DNA of 64,000 nt from Bacillus_AD sp047238185 (GTDB lineage: Bacteria; Bacillota; Bacilli; Bacillales; DSM-1321): NCBI RefSeq assembly GCF_047238185.1, contig NZ_JBDFMI010000006.1, forward strand, positions 248,001 through 312,000. Direction: 5' to 3'. Shown here piece by piece: positions 33,613-41,793 of the stretch. Within the stretch, counting starts at the first letter, position 1. Each line of letters begins with the position of its first letter. Under the pieces are notes generated by a model, which made no database searches, was not told where the DNA came from, and was given only the letters and a program-made list of their open reading frames with translations. A program made the position numbers and the translations under genes.

Positions 33613-34223
33613 TAACTGTTCGCTCCTTTTGCATAGTTGATGAATGCTTTTATTTTTTGAACATCCTTCCTTCCATCTGTCTCCACACCGCTTGATACAT
33701 CGACCATATACGGCTTTACCGCTGAAATAGCCTCTCTTACGTTCACCGCTGTCAGCCCTCCAGCCAGAATGACCTTTTGCCCCGTTGCGCACAATCTGGA
33801 GGCCAATGTCCAATCGAATGTCCTTCCATTCCCTCCGTAATAAGTGCCTTTTGGGCTATCCGCCAATATAAAAGGGGAGCTGTATGTAAGCGCCGTTGTC
33901 ACATCTTCCTCCCTATCCATTCCAATTGCTTTTATGACAGGCAATGAAAGGGACCGGCAAAGCCCATCGCTTTCATCCCCATGCAGCTGGAGCATGGTCA
34001 ATCCGCAATAGTCAGCGGTTTTCTCCATCGCTTCCTTGCTTTCATTCACAAAAACGCCGACTTTCTCCACGTGTCCGGGAAGTACTGCTATCAGTTCTTT
34101 TGCTTTTTCCATACTGATCTGCCTCTTACTGGATGCGAATACAAAGCCTAGAGCATCCGCACCTGCCTGCACAGCTGCTTCCGCATGCATAAGATGCTGG
34201 ATTCCGCAGATTTTCACCTTCAT
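33612..34223 (-). CDS. trpF: Phosphoribosylanthranilate isomerase
   Basis: A 203-aa TIM-barrel enzyme converting phosphoribosylanthranilate to CdRP. It begins MKVKICGIQHL, with the catalytic C7 in KICGI, and D in MVDVSSGVE near the C-terminus. ATGA overlap with trpC and TAATG overlap with trpB show tight translational coupling. Length is normal for a monofunctional TrpF. Confidence 0.95.
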   Translation of the reverse strand: MKVKICGIQHLMHAEAAVQAGADALGFVFASSKRQISMEKAKELIAVLPGHVEKVGVFVNESKEAMEKTADYCGLTMLQLHGDESDGLCRSLSLPVIKAIGMDREEDVTTALTYSSPFILADSPKGTYYGGNGRTFDWTLASRLCATGQKVILAGGLTAVNVREAISAVKPYMVDVSSGVETDGRKDVQKIKAFINYAKGANS

Positions 34224-35002
34224 CGTACTGGCCTATTTTCGCCGTGAAGAGATAGATCAAACATCGTTGCAGGTATGTTGGCGGATTTCATTAATGTTTC
34301 ACCGACAAGGATTCCGGCAGCACCTGCTAATTGCACTTTTTCCACATCTTCTCTTGTTCTCATGCCACTTTCCGAGATAAACAGGACATCGTCCGGATGT
34401 TCACTCGGAATACAGCGGACAGTGGTTTCCAATGTCACTTCAAAGGTTGCCAGATTGCGATTATTGATGCCGATCAAATCTGCCCCCACATCCAAGGCTG
34501 CTTTCATTTCCACTTCATCATGGACTTCCACAAGCACTTCAAGCCCGAGCAATCTGGCTTCTTCATAAAGGCTGCAGAGCTTTTCCGGCGGCAAAGCAGC
34601 CACGATTAAGAGAATGGCATCGGCTCCTGCAGACCTAGCTTTGTGGATCTGTACGGGATCTATGATGAAATCCTTGCAGAGGATTGGCAGCTCTACAGCT
34701 TTTCTGACTTCTTCCAAATCTGTAAAACTCCCCTTGAAGAACGGTTCATCCGTCAGCACCGATATGGCTGCAGCCCCTGATTGCTCATATACTTTTGCCT
34801 GGGCAGCCGGATTTACCTGATCATTCAAATGGCCTTTAGAAGGAGAATGGCGCTTCAATTCCGCAATAATCCCGATTGGGCTTTTAGCCTTCAAGGATTG
34901 CCTTAAGGAAACCGGCTTTCTTGTAGAAGGGCTTATTTCTTCAGCCTTCAGCAATTGGATGAAACTTTCTTTCTCTTTTAAAATATCTTTCAGTATGCTC
35001 AT
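34220..35002 (-). CDS. trpC: Indole-3-glycerol phosphate synthase
   Basis: A 260-aa TIM-barrel enzyme closing the indole ring from CdRP. Typical motifs: IAELKRHSPSKGHL (catalytic K about 48-52), VLTDEPFFKGS, LCKDFIIDP (K about 110), GINNRNLATFEV and ESGMRTREDV. TAATG overlap with the trpD stop. Monofunctional, as in bacilli. Confidence 0.97.
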   Translation of the reverse strand: MSILKDILKEKESFIQLLKAEEISPSTRKPVSLRQSLKAKSPIGIIAELKRHSPSKGHLNDQVNPAAQAKVYEQSGAAAISVLTDEPFFKGSFTDLEEVRKAVELPILCKDFIIDPVQIHKARSAGADAILLIVAALPPEKLCSLYEEARLLGLEVLVEVHDEVEMKAALDVGADLIGINNRNLATFEVTLETTVRCIPSEHPDDVLFISESGMRTREDVEKVQLAGAAGILVGETLMKSANIPATMFDLSLHGENRPVR

Positions 35003-36024
35003 TACAGAACGACCTTCCTTTCCCTGCTCTTTTCTATCAAACTCTGAAGGATAGAATAGGCTTTGCCGCTATCTATACTTTCTTTGGCCAAACGGATGCC
35101 TTCTGCAATTGTCGAAGCCCGGCCTCCGGCATAAATGCCCAAACCAGCATTCAACAGCACTGTATCACGATAAGCACCCTTCTTGCCCCGCAATACGTCT
35201 ATCAGAATGGTGGCATTTTCTTGGGCATCTCCTCCTTTAATCATGTCGTTTCCGAATGTCCCCAATCCGGCCTCTTCAGGTGTGAATGTAAAATGGTGAA
35301 TGCTGCCGTTCTCCAAAACCGCAAGGACATTTTCGCCTGCCAGTGATGCTTCATCCATAAAACCTGCTCCATTCACAACAACCGCACGCTTTCTTCCCAA
35401 TTGCTGGAGCACTTCGGCAAATAAACCGACATACTTCCGTTCATAGAGGCCAAGAAGTTGAAAATCCAGCGAGACCGGATTAGTCAAAGGCCCGATTAAA
35501 TTAAAGATGGTCGGAATCTTTAAATCCTGCCGAACTTTCATAATCCGTTTCAGATTAGGATGGACATATGGTGCAAATAAAAAGGCGATGCCCACTTCAT
35601 GCAACAGATCAATGACGGCCTCGGGAGGCTGTGATATATTCACACCCAATTTCTCCAGCACATCCGCACTCCCCGTCTTGCTGCTCACGCTCCTGTTTCC
35701 ATGTTTCGCTACCTTGATGCCTGCTCCGGCAATGACAAAGGATGACGTTGTACTGATATTGAAGCTATGCGAGCCGTCCCCTCCGGTTCCACAATTATCC
35801 ATCACCCCAGCAATCACTGTGTGGAAGGGAAGGGCCTTTTCCCGCAAGGCTTCCACCAGCCCGGTTATTTCCTCCACATTTTCCCCTTTGGATTTCAAAG
35901 CGATTAAAAGGCCGGCGATTTCACTGTCCGAAATCTCTTTCTTAAACAAATTTGAAGCGACTTGCTTCATTTCTTCATGGGTCAGCGATTGTTTATTGGT
36001 CAACATATGCAAAAATTGTTTCAC
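35002..36024 (-). CDS. trpD: Anthranilate phosphoribosyltransferase
   Basis: A 340-aa enzyme joining anthranilate to PRPP. The PRPP-binding region DNCGTGGDGSHSFNISTTSS (about 77-96) and KHGNRSVSSKTGSADVLE (about 106-123) are clear. The start is GTG at 36024, with AGGAGGGG 6 bases upstream; the frame upstream to 36054 has no site. An 84-base gap separates it from trpG, with no terminator seen, so it remains in the operon. Confidence 0.96.
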   Translation of the reverse strand: MKQFLHMLTNKQSLTHEEMKQVASNLFKKEISDSEIAGLLIALKSKGENVEEITGLVEALREKALPFHTVIAGVMDNCGTGGDGSHSFNISTTSSFVIAGAGIKVAKHGNRSVSSKTGSADVLEKLGVNISQPPEAVIDLLHEVGIAFLFAPYVHPNLKRIMKVRQDLKIPTIFNLIGPLTNPVSLDFQLLGLYERKYVGLFAEVLQQLGRKRAVVVNGAGFMDEASLAGENVLAVLENGSIHHFTFTPEEAGLGTFGNDMIKGGDAQENATILIDVLRGKKGAYRDTVLLNAGLGIYAGGRASTIAEGIRLAKESIDSGKAYSILQSLIEKSRERKVVL

Positions 36025-36108
36025 TCTGTTCCCCTCCTGTTTTATGAATAGCACCAGACGGTATGAAGCACTTTATACCACCCATGCTAAAAACAACCAT
36101 TCATTACA

Positions 36109-36699
36109 CTATGAAGGAATGGACCGGCCGATTTTGGCAGCCTCCAGGAAATTCCTGATGCAGGCATCTCCCTCACTTGTTCCGATTGATTCCGGATGAA
36201 ATTGCAGGCCGTATGTGGCATGATTCCTATGGCTCAGCGCCATCAGCTCGCCATCGCCAGCAATGGCATCCACCTGCAGGCATTCAGGCAAATGTTCGGA
36301 TGAAACAGCCAGTGAATGGTATCTCATCACCTCTAATGCTTCAGGCAGGCCGGAAAAAATCCCTCTCTCCGTATGGCTGATGATCGATCGCTTTCCATGC
36401 ATGATTCTTTTGGCCGCAATAACACTCCCTCCAAAAGCGGATGCTATCACTTGATGCCCTAAACAAATGCCCAACATCGGTATGGTTCCGCTGAATTGCT
36501 GTACTGCCTCCATACAAACGCCGGCCTCCTCCGGCCTCCCTGGTCCCGGAGACAGAACGAGTGCCTCCGGTTGCATGAGGCTGATTTCATCCAAATTAAT
36601 GCGGTCATTTCTCCTTACTTCAATAGAGGGAATATATCCGCCCAGTTGCTGGTAGAGGTTATACGTAAAGGAATCATAGTTATCGATCAACAGAATCAT
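36109..36699 (-). CDS. trpG: Anthranilate synthase component II (glutamine amidotransferase)
   Basis: A 196-aa class I glutaminase supplying ammonia to TrpE. The nucleophile is C in MLGICLGHQVIA (about C79) and the H-E pair is in LQFHPESIGT (about H169, E171). It begins MILLIDNYDSFTYNL. ATGA overlap with trpE. B. subtilis uses one amphibolic PabA encoded in the folate operon; this genome has a copy inside the trp operon, which may or may not be shared with PabB. Confidence 0.92.
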   Translation of the reverse strand: MILLIDNYDSFTYNLYQQLGGYIPSIEVRRNDRINLDEISLMQPEALVLSPGPGRPEEAGVCMEAVQQFSGTIPMLGICLGHQVIASAFGGSVIAAKRIMHGKRSIISHTERGIFSGLPEALEVMRYHSLAVSSEHLPECLQVDAIAGDGELMALSHRNHATYGLQFHPESIGTSEGDACIRNFLEAAKIGRSIPS

Positions 36700-38075
36700 A
36701 GCTCCACCTCCATGAGCGCTTTAGCCTTATTCAGCACTTCTTCATACTCGGCCTGCGGATCTGAGTCATGGACGATTCCGGCTCCTGCCTGGATATAAGC
36801 CTTTCCTTCCTTGACGACCATCGTCCGGATGGCCAGCGCAAAATCGAAATCGCCATTATGTGAAAAATAGCCGACCGCACCGGCGTATACGTTCCTTTTC
36901 TCCGTTTCTAATTGGTTAATCAGATTCATAGCCCGGATTTTCGGGGCGCCCGATACAGTTCCTGCCGGCAAACAGGATGCCAGTACATCCTCATTGAATA
37001 TAGAGGGCCGCTTTTTCCCCTTCACTTCCGACACGATATGCATGACATGCGCATACTTTTCAACGAGCATATATTTTACAAGTTCAACGGAACCAATTTC
37101 ACACACTCTTCCCAGATCATTTCTTCCCAGATCGACCAGCATCATATGCTCTGCCAGTTCTTTCTCATCCTTCAGCAATTCTTCTTCCAATACGGTATCC
37201 TCCGCTTCCGTCAATCCTCTTTTCCTTGTGCCGGCAATCGGATTGGTTAAGACTGTATCGGCTGATCCCTTAATAAGGCTTTCCGGAGAAGCCCCGACTA
37301 TCTGGTATTCTTCAAAATCGATATAAAACATATACGGAGATGGATTATGCCTTCGCAAACGGCGATAGAAAGAAAATGAATCTCCTCCAAACTCTGTGGA
37401 GAAACGGAGCGATAAGACGATTTGGAAGATATCTCCCCGGAAAATCGCTTCTTTCGCCTTCTCTACAATTGCTGTGAATTCCGCTTGAGTGCGATGGCTC
37501 TGAAAACTAATTTTCCTACCATGGCCAGCTGTTTCCTCCGCCTGCAGCATCCCCGCTGATAGCTCTTTCATTATTGCTGCCGCCCGTTCCTTAAATTCGG
37601 CTTCTTCCTGAGCATCACCGGACGAAACGATGTAGACCTGTTGGCGGATATGGTCATAAACGATGATGTCCTGGTAAAAAAGCATATGGGCATCCGGCAT
37701 ATTCACATCATCCGCCAAGCATCCGCCAATGTCTTCGTATTGCCGGATCACATCATAGCCGATGTATCCGACACCACCGCCAATGAAAGGGAAGCGGTTC
37801 CCTTCCTGTATATCCTCCCTCTCTATATATTCCTTCAGCACATCCAGAAAGAGGCCTTCCTTACATGACTCTCCAGCTGGCTGCCTGATTGTGTTGTTTC
37901 CTCTATCCGACAACAGTTCTATATGTGGATTACAGCCGATAAAGGAAAACCGCCCATGCTGCTCATGCTTCAATGAACTTTCCAGCAAGCATTTTTTCCT
38001 TCCTTTCAAACTTTGAAAGATGCCGATCGGCGTCAACATATCTCCCTCTATTTGCTTCACAAACAACTTTTTCAT
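36696..38075 (-). CDS. trpE: Anthranilate synthase component I
   Basis: A 459-aa chorismate-binding enzyme. It begins MKKLFVKQIEGDMLTPIGIF at 38075, about 8 bases after a GGGGTGAGG site; frames further upstream enter the T-box. C-terminal catalytic motifs include NPIAGTRKRG, LVDLGRNDLGRV, LPAGTVSGAPKIRAM and YAGAVGYFSHNGDFDFALAIRTM. The N-terminal feedback-binding region contains the LLESS element. First gene of the operon and directly controlled by the two leader riboswitches. Confidence 0.96.
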   Translation of the reverse strand: MKKLFVKQIEGDMLTPIGIFQSLKGRKKCLLESSLKHEQHGRFSFIGCNPHIELLSDRGNNTIRQPAGESCKEGLFLDVLKEYIEREDIQEGNRFPFIGGGVGYIGYDVIRQYEDIGGCLADDVNMPDAHMLFYQDIIVYDHIRQQVYIVSSGDAQEEAEFKERAAAIMKELSAGMLQAEETAGHGRKISFQSHRTQAEFTAIVEKAKEAIFRGDIFQIVLSLRFSTEFGGDSFSFYRRLRRHNPSPYMFYIDFEEYQIVGASPESLIKGSADTVLTNPIAGTRKRGLTEAEDTVLEEELLKDEKELAEHMMLVDLGRNDLGRVCEIGSVELVKYMLVEKYAHVMHIVSEVKGKKRPSIFNEDVLASCLPAGTVSGAPKIRAMNLINQLETEKRNVYAGAVGYFSHNGDFDFALAIRTMVVKEGKAYIQAGAGIVHDSDPQAEYEEVLNKAKALMEVEL

Positions 38076-38111
38076 CTTCCTCACCCCAACTTTTGAATAG
38101 GTCGTTTTCCC

Positions 38112-38390
38112 CATAAAAAAATCCTCCACAAGCACAATTGCTTGCAGAGGACGATGTTGACCGCGTTGCCACCTCTGTTAAAGAAACACTCCGTTTCTTT
38201 CACCTCATTCAGGTACGGAAAATAGCCATTTTCGTATACCCTATCCCTCTAACGGAGGAAACCGTGCCCGCATACTGTAATTCAACAGGCCTCTCTTGAG
38301 TCCATTCACCCAGTAATGACTGTCGGCTCGCAGCTTCCGCCGACTCTCTGAAAGGCATTATCCCAGGCTACTTCTCTCAATCAACGATTT
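38112..38390 (-). promoter_or_regulatory. T-box riboswitch 2 (tRNA-Trp), proximal to trpE
   Basis: The leader has an AGAGAG-type Stem I, a specifier region GTGAATGGACTC with TGG (Trp codon), the conserved T-box GGTGGCAACGCGGTC near 38160-38175, and a terminator of TCCTCTGCAAGCA paired with GTGCTTGTGGAGGA followed by TTTTTTT (38114-38152). Uncharged tRNA-Trp would stabilise the antiterminator. The ATG of trpE follows about 40 bases after the T-run. Confidence 0.9.
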
Positions 38391-38420
38391 AAATGATCCA
38401 CTATTTTTCTTCATACATAC

Positions 38421-38705
38421 AAAAAGGCCCCTCATCCAAAAAGGACGAGAGACCCGTGGTGCCACCTTTATTGGCTGTAAACAGCCACTCAACCGGTATC
38501 TTATGCGTAAAACATCCGCATGCCAATACCTGCCCCTTATAACGATGGGGAGTCCGCCAAAGCCTATTCTGCCCTCATGGCATTTCAACTCGGATGCTCT
38601 GAAGCCCATTCACTATGAACCCTCCGCTGATTCGCACCAACCACCAGCTCTCTTAAGGATTCGCCAAAGCTACTATTCTTCGTCACCGCACTAAAATATT
38701 CTTAA
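38421..38705 (-). promoter_or_regulatory. T-box riboswitch 1 (tRNA-Trp), distal
   Basis: Classic Stem I with AGAGAGCTGGTGGTTGGTGC and GAATCAGCGGAGG. The specifier loop reads GTGAATGGGCTTC with TGG (Trp). The T-box is AAGGTGGCACCACGGGTC (38451-38468) and the terminator GGGTCTCTCGTCC-TTTTT-GGATGAGGGGCC with TTTTTG (38421-38455). It is the first of two such elements in series before trpE, separated by about 30 bases. No TRAP-type GAG/UAG repeat was noticed. Confidence 0.92.
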
Positions 38706-38711
38706 TTTTCA

Positions 38712-38741
38712 ATTATATTAACATACTTACCTGATTCTGTA
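38712..38741 (-). promoter_or_regulatory. Probable trp operon promoter
   Basis: The minus strand has TATAAT at 38712-38717, just upstream of the first T-box. The -35 candidate (TACAGA, 18 bases away) is poor. It lies immediately after the nuoN stop codon (38746), so part of the transcription may also come from nuo. Confidence 0.4.
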
Positions 38742-38745
38742 AAGC

Positions 38746-40266
38746 CTATTTCAGGAAATTTTCAAAATCACCGAAATGGGAAAACAGAAAATCCATGGCT
38801 GCCCCCGGGAATATACCGAGTAATAGAGTGCCCGCTGCGCTTATACCAAGTACAATGGCAACTGGCACAGATACCTTAGCCATCCGAACTCCGTCTGCCG
38901 CCGGCCTGAAAAATAAATGCTTCAAAATACCAAAATAGTACACGTAGGATATGACCGTCCCCAGTAAAAGCAAGACAGCAAGGACATAATGGCCGGGCTC
39001 GACAGCAAATGCGCCGAGCAAAATCGACAGCTTCGCAATAAAGCCTGCTGTACCGGGAATGCCAGCCATCGAAAAAACGAATAGCGCGAACAGGACAGCA
39101 AGGATCGGCACCTTTTTGAACAAGCCCGAAAAGGAGGATAATTCTTCACTGCCGGTTTGGTCGCCCACATATTGAATAACCGCAAAAGCCCCGAGGCTCA
39201 TGAATAAATAAGCCACTAAGTAAAACCAAATCGTGCTCGTCGTAAAATAGCCCAAGGATGCAATGGCAATCAGCACATAGCCGGCATGGGCGATGCTGGA
39301 ATAAGCCATGAGCCTTTTAAGGTTATGCTGCTTCAGCGCTATCAGGTTGCCAACCAGTATGGTCAGTCCTGCAAGAAAACCGATATACACTTTATAGTGG
39401 TCCATGAATCCAATTAGCCCTTCCATGTCGCCCGGTGCGTTTAGGAACAAAGTAATGATTACCCTCACAAGAAGGATAAAGCCTGCACATTTACTGATAA
39501 TGCCCAAAAACGCAGTGACCGGGGTGGGTGCCCCTTGGTATACATCAGGCGCCCACATGTGAAAAGGAGCTGCCGCAATCTTGAAGCTTAAACCGACAAA
39601 CATCATGAAAAAAGCAATGCCATATATATATTGCAGCTGCCCATCGGCTACCTGGGATAATATACTCCCCATCGCCTTCAGATTGGTCGTGCCAGTCAGC
39701 CCATACAAATAACTCATTCCGAATAGTGTTATCGCAGTCGAAATTCCGCCCGTGATGACATACTTAATGGCTGCCTCGCTCCCTAAACTATTCTGCCTGC
39801 GGATGCCGACCAGTATATAGGAGGAGATCGCCAATGTTTCCAGCCCGATGAATAAGGTGACCAAATCGCCGCTCGAAGCCATCATCATACTTCCAAGCAG
39901 CGCAATCAAGAACAAATAATAGAACTCACCGCGCGCGCCCTTCAATCCCTCTTTCGGCGTATAGCCTACAGCCAGAAGAAGAACCATAGTCGAACCGGCT
40001 AGCAAAATAAGCTTAAAGGCTACAGAAAAAGAATCCAACCTGAAGGTATCGTCCAAAATAGATATGACATCAGCGGACATATAAGGCAACAACGCCAAGA
40101 GAGAAATAACTGTTCCTGCTATCGCTATATACCCTAGGCTGCGGCGGCTATAATGGGAGGGCATGCATAAATCGATTAAGCAAATAAGAGTGGCTACGCC
40201 CAGGATGATGAATTCAGGCAGCATCGCGCTCCATTGATAAGAAAGTATATGTTCAAGTTCCATCAC
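38746..40266 (-). CDS. nuoN: NADH-quinone oxidoreductase subunit N
   Basis: A 506-aa antiporter-like membrane subunit of complex I with about 14 helices. Charged residues within helices, such as E in LFIGLETLAISSYILVG and K in GLSFKIAAAPFHMWAPDVYQG, form part of the proton path. It begins with GTG (MELEHILSYQWSAMLPE), 7 bases after AGGAGG. Last gene of the nuo operon, 3 bases after nuoM. Confidence 0.95.
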   Translation of the reverse strand: MMELEHILSYQWSAMLPEFIILGVATLICLIDLCMPSHYSRRSLGYIAIAGTVISLLALLPYMSADVISILDDTFRLDSFSVAFKLILLAGSTMVLLLAVGYTPKEGLKGARGEFYYLFLIALLGSMMMASSGDLVTLFIGLETLAISSYILVGIRRQNSLGSEAAIKYVITGGISTAITLFGMSYLYGLTGTTNLKAMGSILSQVADGQLQYIYGIAFFMMFVGLSFKIAAAPFHMWAPDVYQGAPTPVTAFLGIISKCAGFILLVRVIITLFLNAPGDMEGLIGFMDHYKVYIGFLAGLTILVGNLIALKQHNLKRLMAYSSIAHAGYVLIAIASLGYFTTSTIWFYLVAYLFMSLGAFAVIQYVGDQTGSEELSSFSGLFKKVPILAVLFALFVFSMAGIPGTAGFIAKLSILLGAFAVEPGHYVLAVLLLLGTVISYVYYFGILKHLFFRPAADGVRMAKVSVPVAIVLGISAAGTLLLGIFPGAAMDFLFSHFGDFENFLK

Positions 40267-40269
40267 TCA

Positions 40270-41793
40270 TCATCCTCCTAATCCTGTCATGATCATCGTA
40301 ATGGCCGGCTGTGCATAATGCAGGAGAAGCGATGGGAACACGCCGATTCCAACAATAGCCGCCATGAGAATAGCGGATGGAATCCATTCGGAAACGCCCA
40401 AGTCCTTCATCAAGCCCTCATGCCGGAATTTTTCACGGCCGAATGTAATGCCCATAACAGCCCTTAATACATAGACAGCCGCCAAGATCAATGCCAATGT
40501 CCCGATAGCCCCCCATATTGGATTGGCATGAAAGAAACCGAGAAAGGAAAGAAATTCACCGATAAAGCCAGATGTGCCTGGCAACCCAAGCGAAGCCATC
40601 CCAGCAGCGAGCAAAAACCCAGAAAAACGGGGCATTCGCTTTGCCAAACCGCCCAGCTCTGTGAATTGCAGGGTGGATGTGCGCTCATACAGGCAACCTG
40701 CAAGAAAGAAGAATAAAGCGGATATCAAACCGTGAGACACCACTTGTATCACTGCGCCCTGCATCCCTGCTTCTTGCAGTGCGCCCAAGCCGATCAAGAC
40801 GATTCCCATATGGGATACGGATGAATAAGCGAGGACACTCCTAACATCCTTTTGTATAAGAGCCAGAAAAGCTCCGTACAAAAGATTCACAAGGCCTATA
40901 GCCAACACGGCATTGGCCATTTGGGAAAATTGCTCCGGAAACAAGCCCAAGCCAAACCGGATCAACCCGTATGCCCCAATTTTCAACAGAATTCCCGAAT
41001 GGATCATCACAACAGGGATAGGTGCTTCCCTATGAACTGAAATCATCCAGGAATGAAGCGGCACAATCGGCAGCTTCACACCAAAAGCCAGCAGAAGAGC
41101 GAGCAGCAAGCTGTACTTCAACGGGTTGCTCATATAGGCAATAGTGGATGAATTACCATGCGGAAGTATTTGCTGCAAAGCGGCTAAATTGTCTGTCCCT
41201 GTTTTAGCGAAGATGACCATCATAACAATCAACAGTACAGCCGAGCCGAGGCCATTGTAGATTAAGAATCGGAATGCTGCTTGTTCTTTCATCCTTCCTC
41301 CCCATTTTCCGACCAAAAAGAACAGCGAAACGAGCGTCATTTCGAAAAAAACGAAGAAAAGCAGCATGTTCTCTGCGGCAAAGACGCCTAGCATCCCCAA
41401 TTCAAGCAGCAGGAAAAGGATAAAATAGCTTTTTCCCGCCTGACTGATCCATTTGAAGGAGGCAATGGCCGCCAATACCGTAACAAGCGATGTCAACAGA
41501 AGCAAGACGAATGACAATCCATCCACTCCCAATTCAAATTGCACAGTGAACAGCGTTGAATCGACGGTTGCAAAATTTCCAAACTGGAACCATTTCCACG
41601 ATAAGCCAAATGACTGGAAAGAGGTTCCCACATAATATTGCCAAGCCATATAAAGCAACAACAGTAAAGGCAAAAAAGCTGAGGCGAAAGAAACGCCTTT
41701 TATGCCGCTCTTAGCTCCCACAGGAAGAACGAGCAGGATGAAAATACCAATCAACGGGCATACCAGAAGCAGAAGCAATGCGATTTCATTCAT
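40270..41793 (-). CDS. nuoM: NADH-quinone oxidoreductase subunit M
   Basis: A 507-aa proton-pumping antiporter-like subunit with 14 predicted helices. The family motif region has FVFFEMTLVSLFFLVG with the essential E and FGVKLPIVPLHSWM with the essential K. Its ATG overlaps nuoL (4 bases, ATGA). Common to Nuo and Mrp families, but genomic context fixes it as NuoM. Confidence 0.95.
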   Translation of the reverse strand: MNEIALLLLLVCPLIGIFILLVLPVGAKSGIKGVSFASAFLPLLLLLYMAWQYYVGTSFQSFGLSWKWFQFGNFATVDSTLFTVQFELGVDGLSFVLLLLTSLVTVLAAIASFKWISQAGKSYFILFLLLELGMLGVFAAENMLLFFVFFEMTLVSLFFLVGKWGGRMKEQAAFRFLIYNGLGSAVLLIVMMVIFAKTGTDNLAALQQILPHGNSSTIAYMSNPLKYSLLLALLLAFGVKLPIVPLHSWMISVHREAPIPVVMIHSGILLKIGAYGLIRFGLGLFPEQFSQMANAVLAIGLVNLLYGAFLALIQKDVRSVLAYSSVSHMGIVLIGLGALQEAGMQGAVIQVVSHGLISALFFFLAGCLYERTSTLQFTELGGLAKRMPRFSGFLLAAGMASLGLPGTSGFIGEFLSFLGFFHANPIWGAIGTLALILAAVYVLRAVMGITFGREKFRHEGLMKDLGVSEWIPSAILMAAIVGIGVFPSLLLHYAQPAITMIMTGLGG

